From Thiotrichaceae bacterium (GTDB taxonomy: Bacteria; Pseudomonadota; Gammaproteobacteria; Beggiatoales; Beggiatoaceae): a stretch of DNA of 64,000 nt. This document shows, in pieces, positions 42,430-52,122 of the stretch. The position numbers and the translations under genes were made by a program. The notes below the pieces were generated by a model that did not search any database, was not told the DNA's origin, and saw only the letters and a program-made list of their open reading frames with translations. Where the stretch lies: contig JAQTYU010000002.1 in the NCBI GenBank assembly GCA_028688145.1, forward strand, positions 62,001 to 126,000, written 5' to 3'. Each line of letters opens with the position of its first letter. Within the stretch, counting starts at the first letter, position 1.

Positions 42430-43416
42430 ATGAAAATATCCACTTTGTTATTATCCTTCTGTCTTGGCAGCACTGCATTTTCACCCAGTATCGTTTTTAG
42501 TGAACCTGTAGAAAATGAAGCACAACCAGCCTTATTTATCATTGCAGGATCAGGTGTAAAACTTCATGCAGAACCTGCTGCTAACGCGAAAGAAATCATT
42601 CGCTTGCCAATAGGAAGCGTGCTCAATAAAATTGGAAAATCTCCACAAACTTCATTATTAGGGCAAGACCGTGATTATTGGTATAAAGTCGCTCTTGCTG
42701 ATGGGAAACAAGGCTGGGTTTTTGGCAGCTTTATGGTGGCAGTGGATCGCAGTCGTTTAATTGAAAAATACATTGAAATTTCAGAGGCTCAACTTAAAGT
42801 TGATCCTCCGATTTTTAAAGATTTAGTTGAGGTCGTCAGTCTTCTTGACCGTATCACCATAGGATTGCCTGCCTCTGAGAAAGTGGGAGAGTTGAAATTA
42901 CTCAAACTGCTGACCGTAGAACGCTCTTTAACCGTGATAACTCCCGAACAAGAAAAAGTTTCACCCTATAAAGAGTGGCTTGTAGCCCAAGCTCCAATTC
43001 TGTTGCGTAATGAAATGATGGCGGGCTGGATGTTGAATTCTGCCGTTTTTTGGAAATTATCCAGTGAATATGCGGAAACTCCGTTAGGTGATAAGGTTGC
43101 ATGGGTCGCGGCAAATTCTGGACTCGGCGGGGAATGTGAATTAGACCTGTCTTGTCATTTGGCGCGGGTTAATCGAACCTTAGGGAAATACCTCGAAATT
43201 TATCCCAATGGCACACAACTGGAATCTGCATTAATTCAATGCTTGGACGAAGTTAAAAATTTACAAGTCTTATCCAAAGAACAAAGTGCGCCCGCCAATG
43301 CTCAAGATAAAATCGCCTTTTCCAAACAAATTGCGCTATTAAAACAATCACTGAGTAAAGTTGAACATCCGCTGAAAGAACGTTTATTTTCGCAGTTGGA
43401 AAAAATTGTTTATTAA
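42430..43416 (+). CDS. Secreted SH3-domain (SH3b) protein
   Basis: 328 residues with a signal peptide (MKISTLLLSFCLGSTAFS..VFS). Residues about 33-100 form a bacterial SH3 domain (FIIAGSGVKLHAEPAANAKE, WYKVALADGKQGWVFGSFM), usually a cell-wall or ligand-binding module. The remaining 220 residues are alpha-helical and include two nearby cysteines (GGECELDLSCH, about 238-245) that could be a disulfide. No enzyme motif. Periplasmic; role unknown. Not obviously linked to the TIR gene upstream. Confidence 0.75.
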   Translation: MKISTLLLSFCLGSTAFSPSIVFSEPVENEAQPALFIIAGSGVKLHAEPAANAKEIIRLPIGSVLNKIGKSPQTSLLGQDRDYWYKVALADGKQGWVFGSFMVAVDRSRLIEKYIEISEAQLKVDPPIFKDLVEVVSLLDRITIGLPASEKVGELKLLKLLTVERSLTVITPEQEKVSPYKEWLVAQAPILLRNEMMAGWMLNSAVFWKLSSEYAETPLGDKVAWVAANSGLGGECELDLSCHLARVNRTLGKYLEIYPNGTQLESALIQCLDEVKNLQVLSKEQSAPANAQDKIAFSKQIALLKQSLSKVEHPLKERLFSQLEKIVY

Positions 43417-43432
43417 TTTTTAAGGGATAATC

Positions 43433-43497
43433 AAAACTACGCCCCTTCCTCTCTAAAACACTGCCATTGCTTTAAAGAGAAAGGAGCGCAGTTTTTA
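43433..43497. terminator. Bidirectional terminator between convergent genes
   Basis: Arms 43433-43454 and 43474-43495 pair over about 22 positions with a few G-U or mismatched steps. A-run on one side and T-run on the other let it serve both the SH3 gene and the TonB receptor gene. Confidence 0.75.
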
Positions 43498-45810
43498 AAA
43501 GTTAATCCGTATCCCAAACCAGCCCGAGCGCGGCGCGGCGGGCGAGATAAAACTTTCAACTTTACCCACGCCCTCGCCCAAAGTAGCAAAGGCATTGCGG
43601 TTATACACGCCGCTGGTCGCATATTCGGTATTTAACACATTGTCTAATTTTGCAAAAATACCGATATTTTTGGTAATTTGGTAATTCGTGTTTAAATTCA
43701 GCACTGCATAACCTGCCAGTTTTTGCAACTGATTGCTTTCATCACCGCGCATAAATTGGCTACTCACCGCTTGTACATTGCCGCCAAAGCTCCATTGAGT
43801 ATTAAATACGTATTGCGCCCCTAATTTCACAATATGTGCAGGCTGATTCGGCAAAACATCACCTTTATGCACCGCCGTTCCCGCAGCATTTAAGGCACTG
43901 GCTAAATTAGTTTCGGTTTGGAAAGTAGCTTGGTTATAGGCATAATTGGCAAACCAGCGTAGTTTTTTCCAACGCCCTTGTACACTCATTTCTACACCCT
44001 GACGTTGAGTTTTATCCACATTTTGGAAGAAACCGCGTGAACCCACGCCACTTTGGGTAAATAAAATATCATCGCTTAAATTTGTGCGATAAAGTGCAGC
44101 ACTCCAGCGGGTATTATCGCCCAGCGGCAACGTGCCCCTCGTTCCAATTTCATAAGTTTTTGCAATCACAGGATTCAGCGGCGGATCAGCCACAAAAGAG
44201 TTTGGCAAAGTGCAAGGCGCGGTAGGATCAGCACAAGTCAACTCAGCCGCCGTGGGCGCGCGAAAACCTTCGCTATAATTGGCAAATACGGTTAAATTTT
44301 TAGCCGCTTGATAAGTCATGCCCAAAGCAGGATTAAAGCGTTGAAAACGATGATTTCCATTCAGTTTTGGGTCTAAACCCGTGCTGTCGCTTAAATCAAG
44401 CTGCGATTGTTGAAAACGCCCTGAGAACGTCCAATGCCATTGCGGCGTTAAACTTAAAGTGTTGGTCGCATATAAACCTAAATTTTGTTGCTTGACGCGC
44501 ACGGCGGTGGTGGTGCTGAATTCGCCATTCGGTTCAGTCGCATAACTCAAACCTACGGGCACAAGTTCTGCGTTGCGGGTGTCGATATTAAAATCAGTTT
44601 TCCCCGCTTCAAAATTTGCGCCGAGGGTGAATTGATTGGCTAAACCTGCGAGTTTACCTTTGCCTGTCATTTCCAAAGTCGAACCATAGCTGCGGCTGCT
44701 GGTGTGGGTGCGACGGTCTTCGGCTTCTGCGACTAAACGCGGATCGTTATTTGGCAAGTCGCCCGCCGTGGTGCGTAATAAATCACGATTGCGATTACTG
44801 CATAAACTCGGATGAGGATCGTTGCCAGTTTCCAGCGTTAAGGATTCGCCGCTTTCATCCTGACATTCGAGCTGCACATCACTGTTCAAAGTGTCGCGCT
44901 GATAATCCCGAAAATACACATTGCCCGCAAAACTTAGGCTGTCGCTGGCACGATGTTTACCTTGCAAGCTGATAAAATTCAAACGATTTTTAGTTTCATC
45001 GGGATAGGTGTAAGTCGCGCTGCGATCTTGCTCCACCAAACTGCTGGGGGAAACCCCGTTGCCTGTCAATTGGTTATCGGCGTGCAAGTAGCTGACACTC
45101 AAACGGCTGTCGCCTTTTTCCCAACCCAATTTCCCAAAAGTTTGTAATAAATCGCTGGGAGAATGTTGTCGCCAGCCATCTTCACGGGTTTTATTGGCGG
45201 CAACATACCAATCCCATTCAGCGTGTTTGCCGCCGTGTTGCAGTTCCAAACCACGCCGCCCAAAAGAGCCGCCGCTTAATTCAAGTTGTGTGCCTTGATA
45301 ATTGCGCCCGTCTTTGCTGTTTAAAGTGACCGCGCCGCCCAAAGTATTCAATCCATATAAGGGATTAGAACCCGCCACCACGCCCATATTTTGTAAAGCG
45401 GCTTGTGGGATTAAATCCCAATTTAAGGTATCGCCAAATAACTCATTAATCCGCACCCCGTCCAAATACACCGATAAACCAATTTGACTGCCGAGCAGCG
45501 GCGATGCGGTTAAGCCACGGTAATTAAGATCATTTTGATAAGGATTGCTTTGCACCGCACTGACGTGAATATTCGGTAAATTGCGCTGCAAACTTTCGGA
45601 GATTTCTTGAGGTTTTTGAGTTTCAATCGCATCAGTGTCGAGACTTTGCGAATTGCTGGGTATATATTCCAGTGCTTGTGCTGAACTTTCTAAGGGTGTG
45701 ACCCCGACCACATCTAAAGTTTCAAGTTTTACGGGTTCTGCGGCAAGGGTTGAACAAATGGCGAAGTAGAGCGGGCTTAAGCCGCTGTGCAGTAGGTAGG
45801 CAGAGCGCAT
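43495..45810 (-). CDS. TonB-dependent outer-membrane receptor
   Basis: 771 residues: signal peptide (MRSAYLLHSGLSPLYFAICS.. ending LAAEP), TonB-box-like LETLDVVGV, plug domain (ESLQRNLPNIHVSAVQSNPY, YLDGVRINELFGD, GLNTLGGAVTLNSK) and a 22-strand barrel ending in aromatic Phe (RSGWFGIRINF). Energised by TonB-ExbBD, it imports siderophores, haem, cobalamin or other ligands; the substrate cannot be assigned. ATG 45810 is preferred: AAGGA is five bases upstream, and ATG 45843 would place extra residues ahead of the signal peptide. No Fur box or cobalamin riboswitch recognised. Single gene on the minus strand. Confidence 0.9.
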   Translation of the reverse strand: MRSAYLLHSGLSPLYFAICSTLAAEPVKLETLDVVGVTPLESSAQALEYIPSNSQSLDTDAIETQKPQEISESLQRNLPNIHVSAVQSNPYQNDLNYRGLTASPLLGSQIGLSVYLDGVRINELFGDTLNWDLIPQAALQNMGVVAGSNPLYGLNTLGGAVTLNSKDGRNYQGTQLELSGGSFGRRGLELQHGGKHAEWDWYVAANKTREDGWRQHSPSDLLQTFGKLGWEKGDSRLSVSYLHADNQLTGNGVSPSSLVEQDRSATYTYPDETKNRLNFISLQGKHRASDSLSFAGNVYFRDYQRDTLNSDVQLECQDESGESLTLETGNDPHPSLCSNRNRDLLRTTAGDLPNNDPRLVAEAEDRRTHTSSRSYGSTLEMTGKGKLAGLANQFTLGANFEAGKTDFNIDTRNAELVPVGLSYATEPNGEFSTTTAVRVKQQNLGLYATNTLSLTPQWHWTFSGRFQQSQLDLSDSTGLDPKLNGNHRFQRFNPALGMTYQAAKNLTVFANYSEGFRAPTAAELTCADPTAPCTLPNSFVADPPLNPVIAKTYEIGTRGTLPLGDNTRWSAALYRTNLSDDILFTQSGVGSRGFFQNVDKTQRQGVEMSVQGRWKKLRWFANYAYNQATFQTETNLASALNAAGTAVHKGDVLPNQPAHIVKLGAQYVFNTQWSFGGNVQAVSSQFMRGDESNQLQKLAGYAVLNLNTNYQITKNIGIFAKLDNVLNTEYATSGVYNRNAFATLGEGVGKVESFISPAAPRSGWFGIRINF

Positions 45811-45843
45811 GATGTCCTTTGGTATGGTGTATGAGAAAAGCAT

Positions 45844-45877
45844 CGCGCTGCCTAATATTGTTGAGAACGGCAGCGCG
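45844..45877 (-). promoter_or_regulatory. Hairpin in the leader of the TonB receptor gene
   Basis: CGCGCTGCC (45844-45852) and GGCAGCGCG (45869-45877) form a perfect 9-bp GC-rich stem with a 16-base loop. On the minus strand it is followed by ATGCTTTTCTC, so it resembles an attenuator, about 35 bases before the start. Confidence 0.45.
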
Positions 45878-46010
45878 GATTTTCTTTTCTAAAGCAAAAC
45901 ATATACCAATATACAATTTATTAATTTTAATAAGAAAAACTAACAAACTGCTTTATTTTTGAAGCATTGTGTTACAGTTATTCTGAGTTTTTAGGGGTGG
46001 CGTGACACAC

Positions 46011-47342
46011 TTACAACACGGGTATTTGCTCGGTTTCTGCCACTTCACGCGCCGCCGCGAGCAGGGCAAGTCGTGCAATCACGCCGTAAGCATAGAAACG
46101 ATTGGGACAGGCATCGGCATCTTGTTTTTTATCGGGCATACAACAGGGTTCTGGAAATGCCAAGGGTTCAAAGTGCATTCCGGGCGCGTTTAAGTTTTCA
46201 TTCACACCGCGATCGGTGTGCACGCGATAAAAACCCCCGACCACAAAACGATCCATCATATACACCACGGGTTCGGCAACCGAGTTTTTTTCACCCCAAG
46301 TTTCAAAGGTATAAACGCCTTCTTGAATAATGGCTTTGGTGATTTTTTGCCCTTCTTTGGTCGCTGCCATGCGGGTGCGTTGTTTACGGTTAAGGCTTTG
46401 AATTTCTTCGGGACTGTGTACCGTCATCACGCCCATGCCATAACTGCCCGCATCAGCTTTGACAATCACAAAAGGACGGTGAGTAATTCCATATTCGTCA
46501 TATTTGCGTTGAATTGCCGCTAACAGCATTTCTACTTGGGCGGCTAAACACGCTTCGCCTTCTTTCTTCATGAAATCAACTTCATGACAATAACTGAATA
46601 AGGGGTCGATGAACCATGGATCAAGTGAGATTAGCTGTGCAAATTCTTGAGCAACTTGTTTATAATGAGTGAAATGTTCTGATTTGAGACGGTTCGACCA
46701 GCCTAAACTCAAGGGTGGAATCACTTTTTGCGAGAGATTTTCTAAAATCGCAGGTCGCCCCGAAGAAAGATCATTGTTCAACAGCACGATGCAGGGATCA
46801 AAATCCTGTAGTTTGACGCGGTCACCTTCACGCATCACAGGTTCTAAATACAGCGATTTCCCTGAAGGTAAATTAACCGTTTGGGGCGCATGTAAATCAG
46901 GTATCAGTGAACCGAGACGCACGCTGTAGCCTGCGTTGTCTAAAACATCGCGCAGGGTGGCGACACTTTCGAGATAAAATTGGTTGCGTGTATGATTTTC
47001 GGGAATTAATAAAATTTGGGTGGCAGTGCTGCATAGCCGCGATAAGGCGGATTGTACGGCATGAATACACATTGGCAATGAAGTGGTGTTAAGATTGTTA
47101 AAGCCTGCGGGAAATAAGTTGGTGTCCACAGGTGCAATTTTAAATCCTGCATTACGCAAATCGACAGACGCATAGAATGGGGCAGGCGTTTGCAGCCATT
47201 GTTGACGCAGCCAATGCTCAATGCTGGGTTGGTGTGCTAAGAGATGCGCTTCTAAGCGTTTCAATGAGCCACAAGAAGCCAAGGGAGGAGTCAAATTAGG
47301 AAGTGCGGATAAAACTGTCGCTTCAGAAGCGTGTATCATCAT
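46011..47342 (-). CDS. gshA: Glutamate-cysteine ligase, Thiobacillus/Acidithiobacillus-type
   Basis: First step of glutathione synthesis. 443 residues of the group first described from iron/sulfur-oxidising proteobacteria, not the E. coli GshA fold by sequence. Recognisable segments: APVDTNLFPAGFNNL, PFVIVKADAGSYGMGVMTV (ATP-grasp-like), MDRFVVGGFYRVHTDRG, NENLNAPGMHFEPLAFPEP. Two adjacent ATGs (47342, 47339) with AAAGG about eight bases upstream. Divergent from the pil-chp operon across a 1-kb spacer. gshB is not in this window. Confidence 0.87.
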   Translation of the reverse strand: MMIHASEATVLSALPNLTPPLASCGSLKRLEAHLLAHQPSIEHWLRQQWLQTPAPFYASVDLRNAGFKIAPVDTNLFPAGFNNLNTTSLPMCIHAVQSALSRLCSTATQILLIPENHTRNQFYLESVATLRDVLDNAGYSVRLGSLIPDLHAPQTVNLPSGKSLYLEPVMREGDRVKLQDFDPCIVLLNNDLSSGRPAILENLSQKVIPPLSLGWSNRLKSEHFTHYKQVAQEFAQLISLDPWFIDPLFSYCHEVDFMKKEGEACLAAQVEMLLAAIQRKYDEYGITHRPFVIVKADAGSYGMGVMTVHSPEEIQSLNRKQRTRMAATKEGQKITKAIIQEGVYTFETWGEKNSVAEPVVYMMDRFVVGGFYRVHTDRGVNENLNAPGMHFEPLAFPEPCCMPDKKQDADACPNRFYAYGVIARLALLAAAREVAETEQIPVL

Positions 47343-48360
47343 ACGATGCCTTTTGGAAAGCTAAGATTAGGAAAACTTTAAATTAGAATGCGTCACATTG
47401 CAGTGGCTATAGGGCAGCTTACAATCAAGGTACTTAATATTCAGGGCTTATGACTGAGATAGGATTTATTAGCTTGATTAAAAATAGATAGCTAATTTTT
47501 ATCGGTTTTTCATAAAATAACAATATTGTCATTAAATTATATTATAACTAACTGTTCACCAATGAGTAATAGTCCGTAATTATTGTGATTATTTAAAAAT
47601 TACTGAGAGGGATGAGTAGCGTATAATCTCTTATATTAAAAATAAATAGGCTGTAATAGTCGACTTCTGATTTCTATTTAGACTAAATTTCAGCTTTTGA
47701 CCTCATAATCTATAAAGTATGGGATTCTGGGCGCGTATAATACCTAGTTTTACTGTAATCTAGCATGGAAAATAGTGTCTTACATTAGCTTTTTATCTAT
47801 AATACCTAAAGTGCAACATTGATTACGCTGTGTAAGCTAATAGTTAAAAAAGCATTCTTTGATAACAGCCGACATAGCTATCTTTTTGGCATCACAGTTA
47901 TTTAAAACTCCCTATTTTCAAAAACCGACGTATAATCAAACGACTGTCTTCTCGGATTCAGGCAATTTTGGGTGTTCAAATGTGACGATGTCAAGTAACA
48001 TGCTTTTTAGTGTTACGCATTGCGTCTATAATATGCGCTAGAGTGTATAGAATACGATTGAATTCGGGATTGAATCGCGTATCATGTTAGTGCATTTGAA
48101 GCACTGTGTTAAAGCTTATCAACCATAGTGTTGCTTGGTAGGGTAAAATCAAGGGATTGAGCCTAGAAAATTCGTGACCTGTGAACACAAGCACTGAGAG
48201 TTAGCGGTGCTATATGAACGTAGCGATAGCCTAAGACAGAAATAACATTTTTATTTCAGCAAGTTGCAGAGCCACGTTTAGAGAAACATAGTGAGGCTAC
48301 TATGCAACTCATAACTATTCAATTATATCTGAGAGATTATGTCTGAGAGCGAGTAAGACC
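47343..48360. other. Long non-coding region between gshA and pilG
   Basis: About 1 kb, AT-rich, no convincing gene and no known dispersed repeat. TATAAT boxes occur at 47736-47741 and 48027-48032 on the plus strand. A hairpin AGCACTG..CGGTGCT (about 48192-48213) is followed by GCTAT..ATAGC (48211-48232). Likely promoter and leader of pilG, perhaps with an unannotated small RNA. No riboswitch class was recognised. Confidence 0.5.
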
Positions 48361-48783
48361 GTGGAAACTGAAGTAACAGGTTTTGAAGGAATTAAAGTTG
48401 TCGTCATTGACGATAGCAAGACCATACGACGTACTGCAGAAACCCTCCTCAAAAAAGCAGGTTGCGAGGTCATTACCGCAACGGATGGTTTTGAATCATT
48501 GGCACGGGTCATGGAAGCTCAGCCTAATATCATCTTTGTTGATATTATGATGCCTCGCCTTGACGGTTATCAAACTTGTGCATTGATCAAAAATAATCCC
48601 GCTTTCAAGAAAATTCCCGTCGTGATGTTGTCCAGTAAAGATGGGTTGTTTGAACGGGCACGCAGTAGAATCGTGGGGGCTGAGCACTATATGACTAAGC
48701 CATTCACCCGTGAAGAATTACTGAATACGATTAAAACTTATGTTGTAGATGTAAAGGCGGGTGAGGCCAAAACAAACGCTTAA
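48361..48783 (+). CDS. pilG: Twitching motility response regulator PilG
   Basis: CheY-like output of the Pil-Chp system, thought to act on pilus extension. 140 residues, single receiver domain: acidic pocket VVIDDSKTIRRTAETLL, phospho-acceptor Asp in IIFVDIMMPRLDGYQTC, Thr/Ser in VMLSSKDGLF, Lys in MTKPF. The segment DSKTIRRTAETLLKKAGC is nearly that of Pseudomonas PilG. Starts with GTG 48361 behind a moderate GAGCGAG. First gene of the operon; pilH follows after 37 bases. Confidence 0.93.
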   Translation: METEVTGFEGIKVVVIDDSKTIRRTAETLLKKAGCEVITATDGFESLARVMEAQPNIIFVDIMMPRLDGYQTCALIKNNPAFKKIPVVMLSSKDGLFERARSRIVGAEHYMTKPFTREELLNTIKTYVVDVKAGEAKTNA

Positions 48784-48820
48784 GTAAAATGTCTATGGCT
48801 GCTGCAAGAGATTTGAAAGT

Positions 48821-49183
48821 ATGGCGCATATATTGATTGTAGATGATTCACCAACAGACGCTTATTTGGTGAAGAACATGTTGGAGGGACACGGGTATCA
48901 AACCTCAGAAGCCTCCAACGGTGAAGAAGGTGTTCAAAAAGCGCTCGAAACCAAGCCGAATTTGATTATTATGGATGTGGTCATGCCTGGTCTTAATGGC
49001 TTTCAAGCAACCCGCAAGATTACCAAAGCACCAGAAACGAGTATGATTCCCGTCGTGATTGTCTCTTCAAAAAATATGGAAAGTGATCGGGCTTGGGGTT
49101 TAATGCAGGGGGCAAAAGAGTTTCTGGTAAAGCCTGTGAAACAAGATGAATTACTGGCAACAATCAAAAAACTATTGGGTTAA
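48821..49183 (+). CDS. pilH: Twitching motility response regulator PilH
   Basis: Second CheY-like protein of the Pil-Chp pathway, linked in Pseudomonas to pilus retraction or phosphate drain. 120 residues: ILIVDDSPTDAYLVKNML, phospho-Asp in LIIMDVVMPGLNGFQ, VIVSSKNMESD, LVKPVKQDEL. ATG 48821 is preceded by a weak AGAG site. It lies directly between pilG and pilI, as in other gammaproteobacteria. Confidence 0.93.
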   Translation: MAHILIVDDSPTDAYLVKNMLEGHGYQTSEASNGEEGVQKALETKPNLIIMDVVMPGLNGFQATRKITKAPETSMIPVVIVSSKNMESDRAWGLMQGAKEFLVKPVKQDELLATIKKLLG

Positions 49184-49258
49184 TTGTCAAAAATGTGTCA
49201 ACGGAACAGAGTTATGACAGGACATGCCCGTTGTCGCAGATTAGGTTAAGGACTCAAC

Positions 49259-49804
49259 ATGGCAAATACTGCAATGCCCTATCAGTGGTTACAAGAGCTA
49301 GAGCGACGCGCCAGACAACGTGCACGCGGCTTGCCGCGCCAAGAAAAAATCCAACATTTTTGGAGTGGCATTGCGTTTCGTGTGGGTGAAACCCAACTCT
49401 TAACCCCTCTTAGTGAGATTCGCGAGATTTTGCCCTGCCCCACAGTCTTAGCCAAAGTTCCTGGGGCTAAGGCATGGGTTAGAGGCTTGGCAAATATTCG
49501 AGGCACTTTGTTACCCGTGATCGACTTACAAGCCTGTTTGGCAGGTAAACCCACAGCGGTGGAAAATCGCTCACGGATGCTCGTGATCAATCAAGCAGGG
49601 GTTAATTCAGGATTATTAGTCGATGAAGTTTTAGGAATTAAACATTTTCCTGAACAATCACGCGATATGGAAACACCCTGCAAAGAAGCATGGTTGAGTC
49701 CCTTTACAAAAGGTTCTTTCGGTAGTGCAGAAGAAGGAACATGGACGGTGTTTGATGTACGTACTTTAGCTGAGAGTGAATTATTTCTCAAAGCCGCTTT
49801 ATAA
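49259..49804 (+). CDS. pilI: CheW-like adaptor PilI
   Basis: Couples the PilJ receptor to the ChpA kinase. 181 residues: N-terminal extension with an Arg-rich helix (LERRARQRARGLPR), then a CheW domain (IAFRVGETQLLTPLSEIREIL, VRGLANIRGTLLPVIDL, GLLVDEVLGI). AAGGA (49248-49252) precedes ATG 49259. It is 75 bases after pilH. Confidence 0.92.
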   Translation: MANTAMPYQWLQELERRARQRARGLPRQEKIQHFWSGIAFRVGETQLLTPLSEIREILPCPTVLAKVPGAKAWVRGLANIRGTLLPVIDLQACLAGKPTAVENRSRMLVINQAGVNSGLLVDEVLGIKHFPEQSRDMETPCKEAWLSPFTKGSFGSAEEGTWTVFDVRTLAESELFLKAAL

Positions 49805-49998
49805 TACCGTACCAGTTACAAAGCATTTTAATATCCAAACTTTTTCACGGATTCAGTATTTATGCCTTATACAAACTCTTTTCTCTCCCCTGCATTATCC
49901 TTAACTGCGTTAAGGCAGCGTAAGGCGAGTTGCGCGTGGAAATTCATCGTGACAGGCAGTCCCAGTTATCATATCTGCATGGAGGTTAGCGTTTAGCC

Positions 49999-52080
49999 AT
50001 GAAAGTTTCAATTAAAACAGTGGGTACTACCAATAAGTCGCTCTATGCCTTTATTGGCTTGCTGCTGGTATCGTTTGTGCTGATGACTGCCGTTTTTACC
50101 TTTGTGGCAATCGATGGTAGGCATGATGAAGAATACTTAGGCTATGTCACGCAATTGCGGCTATTGTCTCAACAAACTTCACAATATGCAGTGACCGCCT
50201 CACGGGGAAATGAAGAAGGGTTTAAAAACTTAGTCAAGGCACGTCGTGAGTATCAGCGAGTATTGGATTTAGTCACCAGTGGTAACACTGCCACAGGAAT
50301 GGCAGGTACGCCAGAAGCGGCGAATCCCAGTTTGACCAACCTCACCACTCTTTGGAAAGGCGCAGATGGGCATATCTCCCAACTCTCACAAACCGAAGAA
50401 GCAGTGATTCGTCTGTATGGGGAATCTAAAACCCTGAGTGAAATCACCAATGATGTGGTGACCAAAACTGAGGAAACCATTAAAGCACTGGTTTCTGGGG
50501 GCGCAAATCAAGCGCAAATGTATAAATCTACCCATCAGTTAATGTTATTAGAACGCATTTCTAACAGCATTCGGCTCTCCTTGCGCGGCGACTCAGACGC
50601 AATCAATGCAGAACAACAATTGGGCGATGACATCAGCGAATTCAGTGACACGCTGACCTTGCTGCTAGACGGTGGTGAAGATGTGACTGCAGTCACCGAT
50701 GTTGCTGCTCGCAAAGGCATTCAAGAATTGAAGGTTCTGTTTGAGCAAAAGATTGAAAAAATTGATTACTTCCTTGATAAATCTGAACAATTATTCCAAG
50801 CCAAAGATGCAGCACAAGCCATTAATGAAGCAGTTCACAAAATTTTAACGGCTATTGAAGAATTACACAGTGCCTATGTTAAAGCCGCAGAACAACGTCT
50901 TGTTTCAACCACTTTGGGTAATTTCTTAGCCGCTTTAGTGTTAGTGTTGTTGGTTTTATTAAGTATTATTATTACCCGCATCAACCAAGCGCGCGCCTCA
51001 GAAACAAAACAACGCTTGGAAGAACAACTTAAAGCCAATCAGCGCAACCAAGAAGCGATTTTACGTTTACTCAGTGAAATTGCAGACTTGGCAGATGGTG
51101 ACTTAACTGTGAATGCGACCGTGACCGAAGACTTTACGGGCGCAATTGCAGACGCGATTAACTATTCCATCGAAGCTTTACGCGACTTGGTTATCAGTAT
51201 TAATAAAACCGCCGTGCAAGTGACCGCAGCCGCCCAAGGCACACGTAATATTGCCGCTCAATTGACGCACGCCAGTGAACGCCAAGCGCAACAAATCGCC
51301 AAAGCAGGACAAGCGATTATCGGCATGGCAAACTCGGTGAAAAAAGTATCTGCCAACGCAATTGAATCTGCGGAAGTGGCGAAGAAATCGGTGGAAATTG
51401 CCAGCAAAGGTGCAAAAGCCGTACAAGACACCATCGCAGGCATGGAAACCATTCGTGAGCAAATTCAAGAAACCTCAAAACGGATTAAGCGTTTAGGGGA
51501 AAGCTCGCAGGAAATTGGTGAAATTGTGGGCTTGATTGACGACATTGCCGACCAAACCAATATTCTCGCCTTGAATGCTGCAATTCAAGCCGCGATGGCG
51601 GGTGAAGCAGGACGCGGCTTTGCGGTGGTTGCTGACGAAGTGCAACGCCTTGCAGAACGTTCCAGTAATGCGACCAAGCAGATTGATGCACTGGTGAAAA
51701 CCATTCAAAGCGACACCAATGAAGCGGTGGCTTCGATGGAACAAAGTACCGCAGGGGTGGTTGCTGGGGCAAAAATTGCAGAACGTGCAGGCGAAGCCTT
51801 GGCAGAAATCGAAAAAGTGTCAGTGCAGTTGGCAGGACAAATTGAAAATATTTCTCAAACCTCGCGCACCCAAGCAGCCGTGGCTTCTAATATTTCGGGC
51901 ACAATGACGATTATTCAAGAAATCACCACGCAAACTTCGAACGGTACCAATGAAACCGCTGCTTCAATTGAACGCTTGGCGAAACTGGCAAATGAACTGA
52001 GAACCTCGGTAGCGGGCTTCAAGCTGCCTGATGAGGCACAAAAGAGTATTACCGAAATGAGTGAGCAATACGCAGCTTAA
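49999..52080 (+). CDS. pilJ: Methyl-accepting chemotaxis protein PilJ
   Basis: Inner-membrane receptor of the Pil-Chp system. 693 residues: TM1 about 15-37 ([21 protein letters not shown]), a periplasmic helical sensor region (about 40-300, two PilJ-type modules), TM2 about 308-326 ([19 protein letters not shown]), a HAMP-like segment, then the MCP coiled-coil tip ([36 protein letters not shown]). The tip has the standard receptor hairpin. GGAGG at 49980-49984 is about 14 bases upstream of the start. A 194-base spacer separates it from pilI. Confidence 0.94.
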   Translation: MKVSIKTVGTTNKSLYAFIGLLLVSFVLMTAVFTFVAIDGRHDEEYLGYVTQLRLLSQQTSQYAVTASRGNEEGFKNLVKARREYQRVLDLVTSGNTATGMAGTPEAANPSLTNLTTLWKGADGHISQLSQTEEAVIRLYGESKTLSEITNDVVTKTEETIKALVSGGANQAQMYKSTHQLMLLERISNSIRLSLRGDSDAINAEQQLGDDISEFSDTLTLLLDGGEDVTAVTDVAARKGIQELKVLFEQKIEKIDYFLDKSEQLFQAKDAAQAINEAVHKILTAIEELHSAYVKAAEQRLVSTTLGNFLAALVLVLLVLLSIIITRINQARASETKQRLEEQLKANQRNQEAILRLLSEIADLADGDLTVNATVTEDFTGAIADAINYSIEALRDLVISINKTAVQVTAAAQGTRNIAAQLTHASERQAQQIAKAGQAIIGMANSVKKVSANAIESAEVAKKSVEIASKGAKAVQDTIAGMETIREQIQETSKRIKRLGESSQEIGEIVGLIDDIADQTNILALNAAIQAAMAGEAGRGFAVVADEVQRLAERSSNATKQIDALVKTIQSDTNEAVASMEQSTAGVVAGAKIAERAGEALAEIEKVSVQLAGQIENISQTSRTQAAVASNISGTMTIIQEITTQTSNGTNETAASIERLAKLANELRTSVAGFKLPDEAQKSITEMSEQYAA

Positions 52081-52122
52081 TGCGTGGCGCATCATCGATA
52101 GGCTAACCATGAAGGTGTTTTA

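Noticed and set aside
47859..48041. A 60-codon frame in the pilG upstream region
   Set aside because: No ribosome binding site, unusual start, low-complexity Ser/Thr/Asn-rich product and no recognisable pattern.
48120..48360. Cyclic-di-GMP riboswitch ahead of pilG
   Set aside because: The hairpins near 48192-48232 do not carry the conserved GEMM core or tetraloop/receptor elements.
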